Below are positions 1 through 9,188 of a stretch of DNA of 64,000 bases, in pieces (within the stretch, counting starts at the first letter, position 1; every line of letters starts with the position of its first letter). The notes below the pieces were generated by a model, which was given only the letters and a program-made list of their open reading frames with translations, searched no databases and was not told where the DNA came from. Source of the DNA: Shewanella aestuarii (GTDB taxonomy: Bacteria; Pseudomonadota; Gammaproteobacteria; Enterobacterales; Shewanellaceae); assembly GCF_011765625.1 (NCBI RefSeq), contig NZ_CP050313.1, positions 1,174,501-1,238,500 on the forward strand, written 5' to 3'. Both the position numbers and the translations under genes were made by a program.

Positions 1-1200
1 GTTCACAGGCATGCTGCCTAAAACCGTTGCCACACTTTGAGCCAAATTTTGCGCTTTAGAAGTACTAAGCTGAGAGCTACTACTTGGTACCTCGTTAGCG
101 ATTGAAGAGGGATGTTTAGCTGCAGCCAATTTGGCTAATCCATTGACACTAGCAACAGTTACTTTTTGAGCTAATTGATTATTGCTTGAACCGTCAGCAC
201 CATTAGCTTTTATATTATTGCCATCAAGTGGCCATGTTTTGGGCACTGGAATAGCTTCAAGCTTTTTAAAAAGTTGAGTGATTATTTGTGCCGGCTCTAG
301 CTTACTGATGACCACTTGAGCATGGTCTTTGTTTATACCTTCAAGATTAGGGTTACTTTTGGCAATCAAGTCGACGCTGATTTCTGCTTTTATTGGAATA
401 AGTTTCAAAGCCAATTGTTGATTAATTTTATTGATACTGACTAGGTATTGACCGTTACTTAATTGCACTTTGTCTAATTGTGCTTTGTCTAGCTGAATAG
501 TTGGACCATCAACAAATAATAACTGTTTATTAGCCACTATCGCATTGGGTAATGGATACCCTTGAGGCCTTGATGCTAATTGAGTTAACTGCTCGGTTGA
601 TACCCCATTTTGATTGGCAAGACTCATTAATGAGTTGGGTAATTTGATTTGAATTGTTTGAGCAAGCAGTAACAGTTTAGTTTGTATCGAGGTATTTGTG
701 GACGTTTGTTGGTTCGGATTTTCCGACGTGTGTGTTTGTGCAGGTGCTTTATGATTTGCAGCTTGATTAAGCAGCTCTAACTTCGCCATTGTTTGCAGAG
801 TTAGTTGCTTAAATGAATCGCTAGAAATAATAACTTGTTGAGTGTTAGCCAATAATTTTTGCAACTCGGCAGTCAAGTTAAGTTGGTACTCTTGTTTTGC
901 TATGGTCACATTAACCATGGTATTTGTCGGTGTGGCGGGGTAACTGATAACAACCGGTTGTGCTTGTTGGATTGCAACTATAGGTTTATGGGGTGCCGAG
1001 GATAAATTTGAGGCGAATGGTTTATTGATATCAGGCTGTTGGCTATTTTTGCTGTTAGATGTTGAATCGGTCTCTGACGTTAGGTGTTTTTGACTCGCCA
1101 CAGCCTGATTCGTCCCTATGATTTTGTTAGGCACAGACTTTGATTCTGCTTTAATAGATGCAGGCATAGAAGACTTAATATTATAAGGTGGCGTGGTCAT
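1..1200 (-). CDS. Partial Ser/Thr/Gln-rich protein, possibly FliK-like (C-terminus outside window)
   Basis: An uninterrupted minus-strand reading frame runs from an ATG at 1200 to the window edge, giving about 400 residues with no stop codon. The protein starts MTTPPYNIKSSMPASIKAES and is rich in Ser, Thr, Gln, Asn and Lys, with low-complexity stretches and no signal peptide or membrane segment. That composition is typical of the variable N-terminal part of flagellar hook-length control (FliK-type) proteins, whose conserved domain lies at the C-terminus and would be off the window. A weak AGG lies 8 bases before the start. It is divergent from mlaA. The coding call is firm; the FliK assignment is an inference from composition only. 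Confidence 0.6.
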   Translation of the reverse strand, partial: MTTPPYNIKSSMPASIKAESKSVPNKIIGTNQAVASQKHLTSETDSTSNSKNSQQPDINKPFASNLSSAPHKPIVAIQQAQPVVISYPATPTNTMVNVTIAKQEYQLNLTAELQKLLANTQQVIISSDSFKQLTLQTMAKLELLNQAANHKAPAQTHTSENPNQQTSTNTSIQTKLLLLAQTIQIKLPNSLMSLANQNGVSTEQLTQLASRPQGYPLPNAIVANKQLLFVDGPTIQLDKAQLDKVQLSNGQYLVSINKINQQLALKLIPIKAEISVDLIAKSNPNLEGINKDHAQVVISKLEPAQIITQLFKKLEAIPVPKTWPLDGNNIKANGADGSSNNQLAQKVTVASVNGLAKLAAAKHPSSIANEVPSSSSQLSTSKAQNLAQSVATVLGSMPVN

Positions 1201-1471
1201 ATATCGGCCTGTATATCGCGAGAGTGTTAAAATCAAATTGCATAAAGTTAATATATTTTACAATTTGATAATTGCTATTATCTATTGCTGCAGTATCCTT
1301 AGCAAATTGATGTTGTCGTCCATTAAAGTCCTTAGCGGCAGATCCATCAGACATCATTTAACGTAGATTCTAATTAATAACTTATCGACTTAACCAATCA
1401 TTGCTTTAATAAAGAATAACATTTAAACGTTTGTTTAGGCTTATGAGTTTGTGTTGTTTAAAGAGAATTTT

Positions 1472-2254
1472 ATGAAGAAGTATCAGGGAATATTACTTTC
1501 TTTTTCGTTAGTTGCAGCTAACGGCGCTACTGCTGAGCCGCAAACAAGTGAGCCTGAGCTAATCGACCCACCTACTGTGACCATGACATACCAAGATCCT
1601 CGTGACCCTTTTGAGAGCTTTAACCGGGTTATGTGGGATTTCAATTACTTATACTTTGATAAATATCTATTTCGTCCTATCGCACACGGCTATAACGATT
1701 ATGTACCCCTACCAATGAAAAGCGGTGTAAATAATTTTGTGCGTAATTTTGAAGAACCCAGTGCCATGGTAAACAATGCGTTACAAGGTAAGTGGGGCTG
1801 GTCAGCTAACGCGGGTGGGCGTTTTGTTATTAATAGTACCTTAGGGATTGTTGGGTTGATTGATGTGGCTGAAATGATGGGTATGTCACGTAAGCATGAC
1901 GATTTTAGTGAGGTTTTAGGCTATTACGGCGTGCCGAATGGCCCTTATTTTATGGCCCCATTTTTAGGTCCCTATGTGACTCGAGAACTCGCAACAAACT
2001 GGGTTGATAGTCTATACTTTCCTTTGTCAGAGTTTACTTTGTGGCAGTCAGCATTAAAGTGGGCATTAAAAGGGCTTCATTCTCGTGCTTCAGCCATTGA
2101 TCAAGAGAGACTACTTGATAATGCTCTTGATCCCTATACTTTTGCAAAAGAAGCTTACTTGCAGTATGTGGATTATAATGTGTATGATGGAAATGTACCG
2201 CAGATTCAAGAAGATGACGCGCTTTTAGATGCCTATATGGATGAGTTAGAATAG
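1472..2254 (+). CDS. mlaA: MlaA/VacJ family outer-membrane lipid-asymmetry protein, without a lipobox
   Basis: MlaA family proteins sit in the outer membrane with porins and remove misplaced phospholipids from the outer leaflet for return by the Mla pathway. The family signature DPFESFNR is near residues 46-53 and is followed by the expected conserved body (NNFVRNFEEPSAMVNNALQG, then a VLGYYGVPNGPY segment). The start chosen is the ATG at 1472, with AAGAGA about 8 bases upstream and an N-terminal signal peptide directly after it; a GTG at 1451 would only add seven residues. Most MlaA proteins are lipoproteins, but this one has no Cys anywhere, so its signal peptide should be cleaved by signal peptidase I after Ala (GATA|EPQ). 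An RssB-like gene follows 45 bases downstream. Confidence 0.88.
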   Translation: MKKYQGILLSFSLVAANGATAEPQTSEPELIDPPTVTMTYQDPRDPFESFNRVMWDFNYLYFDKYLFRPIAHGYNDYVPLPMKSGVNNFVRNFEEPSAMVNNALQGKWGWSANAGGRFVINSTLGIVGLIDVAEMMGMSRKHDDFSEVLGYYGVPNGPYFMAPFLGPYVTRELATNWVDSLYFPLSEFTLWQSALKWALKGLHSRASAIDQERLLDNALDPYTFAKEAYLQYVDYNVYDGNVPQIQEDDALLDAYMDELE

Positions 2255-2268
2255 CTGGATGTTGATCT

Positions 2269-2292
2269 CTCCAGCAGTATTCTGCTGTGGAG
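2269..2292 (+). promoter_or_regulatory. Hairpin sequestering the Shine-Dalgarno of the RssB-like gene
   Basis: CTCC plus AGCAG (2269-2277) can pair with CTGCT plus GGAG (2282-2292) across a TATT loop, with a two-base bulge. The GGAG in the 3' arm is the ribosome binding site for the ATG at 2300 (7-base spacing), so the fold would hide it. This suggests translational control of the response regulator, or translational coupling to mlaA; inference from sequence only. Confidence 0.45.
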
Positions 2293-2299
2293 AAGTCGC

Positions 2300-3433
2300 A
2301 TGGCCTTAACTGATGTATCTGTGCTTTTAGTCGAAGATGATCCTGTATTTAGTCAATTAATGAGAGACTTTCTAGATACGCAAGGAGCAAGGGTTGAGTT
2401 TGCCATTGATGGACTCCAGGGACTTAAGCTATTTAATGAACATGTATTTGATGTTGTGATTGCCGATTTAAATATGCCTAAAATGGGTGGTTTGCCTATG
2501 CTACGGCAAATGATGACCATTAATCCTCAGTTACCCGCTATTGTTATTTCTGCAAATGATGTTATGTCAGATGTGATCGAGGCCCTTAGAATTGGTGCAT
2601 CGGATTACTTAATTAAACCTGTAACAGATTTATTTGTAGTTGAAGCTGCAATTCAACAAGCATTAGCAAGTGCAAAAAGCGAGTTTGCGGCTAAAGCTAA
2701 TGATGGCAGTGATGATTTTTCGCAGCAATTTGCCGATTTATCTTATTATGAACTCAATCAAAATTTATTGCTGCTTGAGCAAAATTCCCAAGCCGCTAAA
2801 AATGTCCAACAGCAATTGTTTCCCGCCTCTCACATTCAATATCCTAATGCAGCCATAAATTACAGCTTGTTTAAAAATAATGATGTTAGTGCTTATTTTA
2901 TTGACTCGACTATGGTAGATGATGATCATTTAGTGATGTATATGGCGCACTTTTTACCTGAAGATAACAGATCGGCTTTTGGATGTGTGCTGCTGAGTAG
3001 TTTCGTTAATGATAAGTTGAAAAGATTCCGAATAGGACAAAGTAGTATCTTACTCAATCCCGCCGAAATGTTAACTTATCTCAATGATAAAATGATGAAT
3101 TCTGGCTTACATCTTTTCGCTAATATGGTTTATGTGTGTATTGATTTGCGTTCTTTTGATACAACAATTGCTCAAGCAGGTGAAGGTTTGCGGTGTTATT
3201 TACGCAATGTATCAGGTTTAGCCCCATTAGCATTGCCCAAATGTCAGCCCATTGGTTCTGTGTTGTGTAAAGTGCAAATGACTCATGAGCGGCGATTGAT
3301 GCCTGGAGAATCTATTTGTATTGGCACCTGTGAACAACAGCATCAGCAATTGTTACTCGATGATCAATTTAAAGGTTTAGTATTTGATAAAACCATTGTT
3401 GCTGGTGGTTTTATGCAACTTGATGTTAGTTGA
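2300..3433 (+). CDS. rssB: RssB-like response regulator (receiver plus degenerate PP2C-type domain)
   Basis: Residues 5-120 form a CheY-like receiver with the acidic pair E12-D14, the phosphoacceptor D56 in VVIADLNMP and the conserved K106 in LIKP. A helical linker (about 117-170) leads to a C-terminal domain resembling the phosphatase-like fold of RssB; the metal-binding Asp motifs of active PP2C/SpoIIE phosphatases are not evident. In Escherichia coli, RssB delivers the sigma factor RpoS to ClpXP; a role in general stress sigma-factor control is therefore likely but inferred. No partner kinase is adjacent. The 377-residue length is slightly longer than E. coli RssB. A hairpin covers its ribosome binding site and a strong terminator follows. 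Confidence 0.72.
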   Translation: MALTDVSVLLVEDDPVFSQLMRDFLDTQGARVEFAIDGLQGLKLFNEHVFDVVIADLNMPKMGGLPMLRQMMTINPQLPAIVISANDVMSDVIEALRIGASDYLIKPVTDLFVVEAAIQQALASAKSEFAAKANDGSDDFSQQFADLSYYELNQNLLLLEQNSQAAKNVQQQLFPASHIQYPNAAINYSLFKNNDVSAYFIDSTMVDDDHLVMYMAHFLPEDNRSAFGCVLLSSFVNDKLKRFRIGQSSILLNPAEMLTYLNDKMMNSGLHLFANMVYVCIDLRSFDTTIAQAGEGLRCYLRNVSGLAPLALPKCQPIGSVLCKVQMTHERRLMPGESICIGTCEQQHQQLLLDDQFKGLVFDKTIVAGGFMQLDVS

Positions 3434-3460
3434 AGTAACAGATAATTAGCCATAAAAGTT

Positions 3461-3494
3461 AAAGGCCGTTTCATCTATAGATGTAACGGCCTTT
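3461..3494. terminator. Bidirectional intrinsic terminator
   Basis: AAAGGCCGTT at 3461-3470 is complementary to AACGGCCTTT at 3485-3494, with T/A-rich flanks on both sides. It separates the RssB-like gene from the convergent minus-strand gene ending at 3523 and can serve both. Confidence 0.85.
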
Positions 3495-3522
3495 AAAATA
3501 AAAAATCGACTAATCTGGCAGA

Positions 3523-3888
3523 TTAATCGATTTTAGTAATTCTTTGCTGGTAGTCTTTAATCAGGTATTCCATCACTTCGTTAACAGACACATCTTGGCA
3601 GCAATTGTCTAAGAAAACCTTGAAGGTCACTAGGCCGTGTCCATCGTGTTTCAATCGGCTGCTTTGCATGGCAAAGTAAGCTTCTTCCTTGTCTGCTTTT
3701 CTGATCGTGATGCCATCAATTTCAAATAACTTACTGCCGGCATTGTTATGCCATTTAGTGATTCTATTTAACGCAATTTCGCAAGAGTGGTTAACTTCAA
3801 TATGATTATGCCAGTCAGCAGGCTTTTGATTTTCTTGGTAATGAGGGCAACGAACAGTGTAATTGTGAACATGAGTAATAGCTGTCAT
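3523..3888 (-). CDS. Hypothetical protein, 121 aa
   Basis: I do not recognise this family. The product is soluble-looking, without a signal peptide or membrane helix, and rich in His and Cys (HVHNYTVRCPHY near the N-terminus, HNHIEVNHSC around residues 27-36, and DNCCQD near residue 95), which could indicate metal binding. The ATG at 3888 is preceded by AAGG about 9 bases upstream, supporting a real gene. It converges on the RssB-like gene and shares the terminator at 3461-3494. No functional claim is made. Confidence 0.6.
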   Translation of the reverse strand: MTAITHVHNYTVRCPHYQENQKPADWHNHIEVNHSCEIALNRITKWHNNAGSKLFEIDGITIRKADKEEAYFAMQSSRLKHDGHGLVTFKVFLDNCCQDVSVNEVMEYLIKDYQQRITKID

Positions 3889-3999
3889 ATGTAACTACCT
3901 TTTCTTTATTAGTTGTTTCATCATAGACTCAATTTTCAACGGGGGTCAATGGTTATTCTCAGAACTGAGAGCTAGGTTCGCTTTTACTAATGTAACCAT

Positions 4000-4215
4000 T
4001 TAATGGGGTTGTAAACGGTTATTAAACAGCCATTTATCGTACATTTTTTGCTTAAAACATTGACAGTGAGCTTGTTTGTAATCCACAACACTGGCTTGGA
4101 TAAACAAGACATACTTGATTAGACTGATGTGGGCTTGAGGTGATATTTGGCTGCCATATGTGATTTCAACTTGCTTAAAAGCCTCCTTAAAAGCTTCCTG
4201 AGTAACTGCTAACAT
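4000..4215 (-). CDS. Hypothetical small protein, 71 aa
   Basis: A short frame encoding a soluble, Lys/Gln-rich protein starting MLAVTQEAFKEAFKQVEITY and containing CQCFKQKMYDKWLF near its end. Its ATG lies only 14 bases past the terminator hairpin that ends the upstream alcohol dehydrogenase transcript, and no clear ribosome binding site is visible. It would need its own promoter in a cramped space, so it may be spurious. Confidence 0.4.
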   Translation of the reverse strand: MLAVTQEAFKEAFKQVEITYGSQISPQAHISLIKYVLFIQASVVDYKQAHCQCFKQKMYDKWLFNNRLQPH

Positions 4216-4228
4216 TAGAATAAAGCAA

Positions 4229-4252
4229 AAAGCTCACCCAATGGTGAGCTTT
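4229..4252 (-). terminator. Intrinsic terminator of the alcohol dehydrogenase gene
   Basis: Ten-base perfect arms AAAGCTCACC and GGTGAGCTTT enclose a CAAT loop. Read on the minus strand it is followed by TTGCTTTA, about 75 bases beyond the stop codon of the upstream minus-strand gene. Confidence 0.75.
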
Positions 4253-4324
4253 GAAACTGTGATTGATGCAATGCCTTTTGGTCTATATAAGAATAATTGC
4301 GTCAACTATCTTGCATTCGCTGGC

Positions 4325-5473
4325 TTATAAAGCTGCTAGATAAATTTGGCTAATTTCTTCTAAGCTGGCTTGCTTAGGGTTTGTTAAGCCACAAGCATCT
4401 TTCAATGCGTTTTCTGCTAATGTTGGAATATCTTCAGCTTTAACGCCTAACTCGGTTAATGTTGCAGGAATATCAACAGCAACAGATAAACTCTTGATAG
4501 CTTCAATGGCGGCCTCAGCGGCAAGTTCAGTTGATAAGCCATTGACGTTTTCACCCATTGCGACGGCAATATCAGCTAAACGTTGTGGCACAACTTGAGC
4601 GTTATATTGCTGTACATGGGGCAGTAAAATTGCGTTACATACCCCATGTGGGAGATCGTAAAATCCACCTAACTGATGCGCCATGGCATGAACATAGCCC
4701 AAACTTGCGTTATTAAAGGCCATGCCAGCTAAAAATTGTGCATAAGCCATTTGCTCTCGGGCTTCAATATTTTGACCATCTTTAACTGCATTCACTAAAT
4801 TGGCTTTAATGAGTTCAATGGCTTTAATTGCGCATGCATCGGTGATGGGGTTGGCGGCGATGGATACATAAGCTTCCACAGCATGGGTGAGTGCATCCAT
4901 TCCGGTTGCCGCAGTTAATGATTTAGGTTTATCTAGCATTAATTCTGGGTCATTAACTGATAAAATCGGAGTGGTATTTTTATCAACAATCGCCATTTTA
5001 ATATGTCTGGCTTCGTCAGTAATAATGCAAAAGCGCGTCATTTCACTGGCGGTGCCTGCGGTGGTATTGATGGCAACCAAGGGGAGTTGCGGCTTAGCGG
5101 ACATATCTACGCCTTCATAATCTTTAATGCTGCCGCCATTGGTGGCAACTAATGCAATCCCTTTTGCACAGTCATGGGGTGAACCGCCGCCCAATGACAC
5201 AATAAAGTCGCAGGCATCTTTATTTAATATGGCTAAACCCGCTTCAACATTAGCGGTAGTTGGGTTGGGTTGCACACCATCAAAAATGCTGACAGCGATA
5301 TCTTCGGTTTGCAGTTTATCGGCAACTTTTGCTACTAGCCCGATTGAAACTAATGGTTTGTCGGTAACAATTAGTGCCCGCTTAAAACCGAATGCTTTGA
5401 TATCCTTTACGGCTTCTTCAACACTGCCTTGGCCTAAGATGTTAACGCTTGGAATAAAAAATTTTGTCGCCAT
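4325..5473 (-). CDS. adhB: Iron-containing alcohol dehydrogenase (AdhB/YiaY type)
   Basis: This is a group III, Fe-dependent, NAD(P)-linked alcohol dehydrogenase, which interconverts primary alcohols and aldehydes in the cytoplasm. From the start used here the protein has 382 residues, the usual length. The nucleotide-binding loop GGGSPHD is near residues 95-101. The four metal ligands of the family are visible: D193 and H197 in [13 protein letters not shown]262 in VHAMAHQ and H276 in DLPHGVCN. I chose the ATG at 5473 because GGGG lies about 8 bases upstream and the family start MATKFFIP follows; a TTG further out at 5509 only adds 12 residues. It is monocistronic, with a strong terminator downstream. 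Confidence 0.92.
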   Translation of the reverse strand: MATKFFIPSVNILGQGSVEEAVKDIKAFGFKRALIVTDKPLVSIGLVAKVADKLQTEDIAVSIFDGVQPNPTTANVEAGLAILNKDACDFIVSLGGGSPHDCAKGIALVATNGGSIKDYEGVDMSAKPQLPLVAINTTAGTASEMTRFCIITDEARHIKMAIVDKNTTPILSVNDPELMLDKPKSLTAATGMDALTHAVEAYVSIAANPITDACAIKAIELIKANLVNAVKDGQNIEAREQMAYAQFLAGMAFNNASLGYVHAMAHQLGGFYDLPHGVCNAILLPHVQQYNAQVVPQRLADIAVAMGENVNGLSTELAAEAAIEAIKSLSVAVDIPATLTELGVKAEDIPTLAENALKDACGLTNPKQASLEEISQIYLAAL

Positions 5474-5648
5474 GGTATTACCCCAGTCGATTATTTTGTC
5501 TGAAGCCAACTTACCAATCCTGATGCGTATCGTTTGTGAGAAACCTCAAATAAATCGAGGATTAATACCTATTTAGGAGTATAACTGTTATGGGGGTCGA
5601 ATATCTGCAATAAAATCAATAGTTACTGTAATTTTGGCAGAGAAATTG

Positions 5649-5670
5649 AAAGGCTACCTAGGTAGCCTTT
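5649..5670. repeat. 22-base perfect palindrome
   Basis: AAAGGCTACCT joined directly to its reverse complement AGGTAGCCTTT. It lies between the alcohol dehydrogenase promoter and repeat copy A. It may be the original terminator of the cyclophilin gene, now separated from it by the repeat, but the T tract is weak. Confidence 0.5.
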
Positions 5671-5679
5671 ATGGTAACT

Positions 5680-5843
5680 AAAACCAATCACGATAAGTAA
5701 GTGATCAAAAATAATGTAGGAAAAACGCTTGAGAACAAGGCAGATTTTTTCGATAAGTAGTTATTCTACAATTAAAAAATCTAACGCTGTTATCGAGTGT
5801 TTTAACAAGCTAGGAGGAACAGTTATTTATTACGATTAGTATA
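5680..5843 (-). repeat. Dispersed ~160 bp repeat, copy A (inverted)
   Basis: On the minus strand this closely matches copy B at 24804-24962 over nearly its whole length, including the core ATTGTAGAATAAC, CTTATCGAAAAA and the ends. The termini are imperfect inverted repeats (ACCAATCACGATAAGTAAGTG against AATCGTAATAAATAACTG). It has no coding capacity and lies just downstream of the cyclophilin stop codon. A non-autonomous MITE-like element is the best description. Confidence 0.75.
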
Positions 5844-5862
5844 ATTGCTCAGATCAAAAGAG

Positions 5863-6483
5863 TTAATCGGGGCAACTGATATCAGATACTTGTGTTACCA
5901 CAATATTCTCAACTGGGACATTTGAATAGATGAAACCATCTTTGAAGGTTTTATTTGTTGTATTCACTGCATTCATCATATCAACAACCTCCATGCCTGC
6001 CACTACTTTACCAAACACGGCATAACCACCTTGGTTTGGGTAGTCCAAATCGTCATTGTCGCTAATATTGATAAAAAACTGCGAGGTAGCAGAATCTAAT
6101 ACTTGAGTTCGCGCCATGGCAATTGTGCCGTATTCATTTTTGAGTCCAACAGAAGATTCATTCTTAATTGGCCCGTGGGTGGCTTTTTTGTCTAAATCAG
6201 CGCTAAAGCCACCACCTTGATTAACAAAGTTATTTACGATGCGGTGGAATATGGTGTTGTTGTAAAATCCTTCATCTACATAACGGCTGAAGTTTTCAGA
6301 AGTTATTGGCATATTGACATTGTCGATACCCACAACAAAGTCGCCCATAGTGGTTTCAAAGTTGTAGCATTGGCTAATGACCATGTCTGGTGTAGTGGGT
6401 TCAACTGGCGCAGTGTCGCTTGAGTCTGATCCGCCACAGGCTGTTAATCCTAATAGTGCCATAGCTGATAAATACGGTTTCAT
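5863..6483 (-). CDS. Lipoprotein peptidyl-prolyl cis-trans isomerase, cyclophilin type
   Basis: The protein catalyses proline cis/trans isomerisation during folding, here in the periplasm. The first 16 residues form a lipoprotein signal with lipobox LTAC followed by GGS, so it should be anchored by a lipid; residues +2/+3 are Gly-Gly, not Asp, consistent with outer-membrane sorting. A short Ser/Thr/Pro linker precedes the cyclophilin domain (about 38-200), in which the catalytic FHRI motif and the SATSQFFINISDN segment are visible. AAAGGA sits about 6 bases before the ATG. It stands alone, with repeat copy A directly downstream. Confidence 0.9.
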   Translation of the reverse strand: MKPYLSAMALLGLTACGGSDSSDTAPVEPTTPDMVISQCYNFETTMGDFVVGIDNVNMPITSENFSRYVDEGFYNNTIFHRIVNNFVNQGGGFSADLDKKATHGPIKNESSVGLKNEYGTIAMARTQVLDSATSQFFINISDNDDLDYPNQGGYAVFGKVVAGMEVVDMMNAVNTTNKTFKDGFIYSNVPVENIVVTQVSDISCPD

Positions 6484-6686
6484 ATATTCCTTTAATTAAA
6501 AGCAGTAAATTTGCCCATATAGTTACCAAGTTGTGAGCTGATATCAACATAAACCACCAGGGTGATACAAAGTGTTACGCTTCAGGCTTTTGCAATTAAG
6601 TCACTGAACTATTCGATTAAAGGTAAACCAAGGCGAGAATTCGTTATACAATAGCACCTTTGTTGATCTAGCCTTATGAGCGACTT

Positions 6687-7979
6687 ATGTCTTTTTCTGC
6701 CCTTGGTTTAATGCCAGAACTTGTAAACACCTTGACTCAAATTGAGTATCTCAAGCCAACACCTATTCAAGCTGAGGTAATCCCTTTGGTATTGGAAGGA
6801 AAAGATATTTTAGCGAGCGCGGAAACCGGAACCGGTAAAACAGCCGCATTTGCATTACCTTTATTGCAAATGTTGGCGCAACGCTTGCCTGTTCAACCTC
6901 AAACCGAGAAGACTAATATTCAGGTGTTGATCATGACGCCAACTCGTGAGCTAGCAATTCAAATTGATGAAAATATTCAGCAATATAGCCAAGGCTTAAC
7001 TATTGCTAGTGTGGCTGTGTATGGCGGCGCCAGTATTCGACCACAAATGACGGCAATTAAGCAAGGTGTCGATATTTTGGTTGCGACACCTGGACGGTTA
7101 TTCGATATCGTTGGTCAGCACGATGTAGACCTTTCAAACGTGTCCTATCTAGTGATTGATGAAGCTGACAGAATGCTGGATTTAGGGTTTGTTAAAGACA
7201 TCGAAAAGGTAAAACGCTTAGTCAATCGTCAGCATCAAACCATGATGTTTTCGGCAACGTTGTTTTCTGATGAGATTAAAGTCTTAGCTGAAAAAATGTT
7301 ACTGACTCCAGCGCTGATCAATGTGGCCACTCACACCACCGCCGCCACGGTATCGCAAATTGGTTATCAAGTTGATCAGCGCCGTAAAGCGGAGTTGTTA
7401 TCAGAGCTAATCGGTAAACATAATTGGCAACAGGTTATGGTGTTTACGAGCCGAAAAGAAACGGCGGATCATTTGCAGCGTGAACTTTCCCTTGATGGCA
7501 TTAAAAGTTCTGTGTTTCATGGTGATAAGTCACAAGGCGCGCGCAACAAAGCGCTAGAAGAATTTAAAGCAGGTCAGCTCAGGGTATTAGTGGCAACTGA
7601 CTTAGCCGCACGAGGCTTAGATATTCAGGCTCTGCCTAGGGTGATTAACTTTGAGCTTCCTGAAGAGCCAGAGGATTATGTGCATCGCATTGGCCGCACA
7701 GGACGTGCTGGTTTATCAGGTGAAGCGATCTCGCTGGTGAGCCCACAAGAGAAAGGCTTTCTTGAGGCGATCGAGGCGGTAATTAATCAATCACTCACAC
7801 TGCAAACCGTAAAAGGTTATGAAGAGGGCGCACCGCTTCCTGCTCGATATCGTGATGTTGGCGCTGACAATAAAGCCAACAAAGCGGTTAAAAAGTTTAG
7901 CCGTTCGGGGGCAAAGTTTAAGTCGGCAGATAAATCAAAACCGACTCGTCAAGGTAAGTACAGCAAAGCTAAAAAATAA
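6687..7979 (+). CDS. rhlE: DEAD-box ATP-dependent RNA helicase, RhlE-like
   Basis: RhlE-type helicases unwind RNA in ribosome maturation and RNA turnover. All core motifs are present in order: the Q motif (KPTPIQ, 23-28), Walker A AETGTGKT (45-52), PTREL (85-89), TPGR (134-137), DEAD (158-161), SAT (189-191), then the second domain with ARGLDIQ and HRIGRTGRAG. The C-terminal tail beyond about residue 385 is short, basic and rich in Lys/Ser, typical of RNA-binding extensions. The length (430 aa) fits the RhlE group. The stop codon overlaps the start of the CobW gene (TAATG), indicating translational coupling. Confidence 0.88.
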   Translation: MSFSALGLMPELVNTLTQIEYLKPTPIQAEVIPLVLEGKDILASAETGTGKTAAFALPLLQMLAQRLPVQPQTEKTNIQVLIMTPTRELAIQIDENIQQYSQGLTIASVAVYGGASIRPQMTAIKQGVDILVATPGRLFDIVGQHDVDLSNVSYLVIDEADRMLDLGFVKDIEKVKRLVNRQHQTMMFSATLFSDEIKVLAEKMLLTPALINVATHTTAATVSQIGYQVDQRRKAELLSELIGKHNWQQVMVFTSRKETADHLQRELSLDGIKSSVFHGDKSQGARNKALEEFKAGQLRVLVATDLAARGLDIQALPRVINFELPEEPEDYVHRIGRTGRAGLSGEAISLVSPQEKGFLEAIEAVINQSLTLQTVKGYEEGAPLPARYRDVGADNKANKAVKKFSRSGAKFKSADKSKPTRQGKYSKAKK

Positions 7980-9040
7980 TGATCACTAAACCCATTAAAA
8001 CCAATGTTATTACTGGATTTTTAGGCGTCGGTAAAACCAGCTTAATTAAGCAGTTACTTGCTAATAAGCCCAATGATGAAACCTGGGCTGTTTTGGTGAA
8101 TGAATTTGGTGAAATCGGCGTAGACGCCAGTTTAATCAATAAAACCAGTCGCAATGATGTGTTTATTAAAGAGGTGGCTGGTGGCTGTTTGTGCTGTGCG
8201 GCGGGCGTGCCAACTCAAGTGGCCATAAACCAGATTATTCAACGTGCAAAGCCAGATAGAATATTAATCGAACCGACAGGTATTGGTCATCCGCAACAAA
8301 TCATCAAGGTGCTTAAGGCACCTCACTATCAACAGGTTATTGATTTAAAAGCGACGCTTTGTTTAGTTGACGCGCGAAAAGTGGCCGATCCACGTTATCA
8401 TCAACATCCTATCTTTATTGAGCAGCTGTGCATTGCTGATGTAGTTATTGCTAATAAAAGTGAGTTGTATGAGACTAAAGACCAGCAAGCACTAAATGAT
8501 TTTTTACAACAACTTCAACTTCGTCCAGTGGTAGTTGAGGCCAGAGCGCATTTTAGCGCGCCAGGCTTAATCCATTCATTGCTTGAACAACTCGATAAGC
8601 CGCAAAAAATGCGTATCAATGCTGATGTGCAATTAGTCAATAAATCTACTTTACCAAAACCAAGTTTATTAAGTGCTAAATCCGCTATGTGGGAGGGGGA
8701 AGATAAATCTTCACCCAAACCGCTAACCGCCAACGAAATACGCTGTAAAACCAATCAAGGCGATGATTTTTACAGTGTGGGCTGGCTAACGGGAGTGGCC
8801 TACTGCTTTGAGTTTGAAAAACTGATGAGCTGGTTTGAATCTTTTAAAAGGCCTTGGGTATTAAGGGTTAAAGCAGTGATGATAACCGCTGATGGTATAT
8901 TGGCAGTTAACATGGTTGATGGCCAATTAACCTTAGCGGAATTAGATGAAACCATGGACTCTCGAGTCGAAATTATCAGTTCAACCCAGTTAGATGCACA
9001 GCAATTGCAAGCGCAATTGTTAGGTTGTTTAGTTGTATAA
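7979..9040 (+). CDS. CobW/COG0523 family GTP-dependent metal chaperone
   Basis: G3E-family GTPases of this type deliver metals such as zinc to client proteins. Walker A is GFLGVGKTS (13-21); the family metal-binding motif GGCLCC has Cys at 70, 72 and 73; the switch region IEPTGIGHP and the guanine-specificity motif NKSE are visible. A CobW C-terminal domain follows from about residue 250. It is coupled to the helicase gene by a one-base overlap, so the two share a transcript. The exact client and metal cannot be told from sequence, and no Zur-type operator is evident because it lacks its own promoter. Confidence 0.87.
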   Translation: MITKPIKTNVITGFLGVGKTSLIKQLLANKPNDETWAVLVNEFGEIGVDASLINKTSRNDVFIKEVAGGCLCCAAGVPTQVAINQIIQRAKPDRILIEPTGIGHPQQIIKVLKAPHYQQVIDLKATLCLVDARKVADPRYHQHPIFIEQLCIADVVIANKSELYETKDQQALNDFLQQLQLRPVVVEARAHFSAPGLIHSLLEQLDKPQKMRINADVQLVNKSTLPKPSLLSAKSAMWEGEDKSSPKPLTANEIRCKTNQGDDFYSVGWLTGVAYCFEFEKLMSWFESFKRPWVLRVKAVMITADGILAVNMVDGQLTLAELDETMDSRVEIISSTQLDAQQLQAQLLGCLVV

Positions 9041-9143
9041 TTAAAAGTGCCTATCAGCTCCCTTGTTAATGTTTACTCTGACCCAACTAATTTATCGTTT
9101 GTTGACTGCTTCAGACTTATTCGAAAATGCTAACGCTTCCGAT

Positions 9144-9188
9144 GGTGCATCCATGCACCGCGAAAGCTGTGCTCACATCCATGTGAGC
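9144..9188. repeat. Pair of short palindromes with CATCCATG centres
   Basis: GGTGCAT-CC-ATGCACC at 9144-9159 and GCTCACAT-CC-ATGTGAGC at 9171-9188 are near-perfect hairpins sharing the same CATCCATG centre, in the style of REP-type intergenic repeats. Confidence 0.6.

Noticed and set aside
4887..5576. Plus-strand frames opposite the alcohol dehydrogenase gene
   Set aside because: They are shadows of a strongly conserved minus-strand gene with all its metal ligands.
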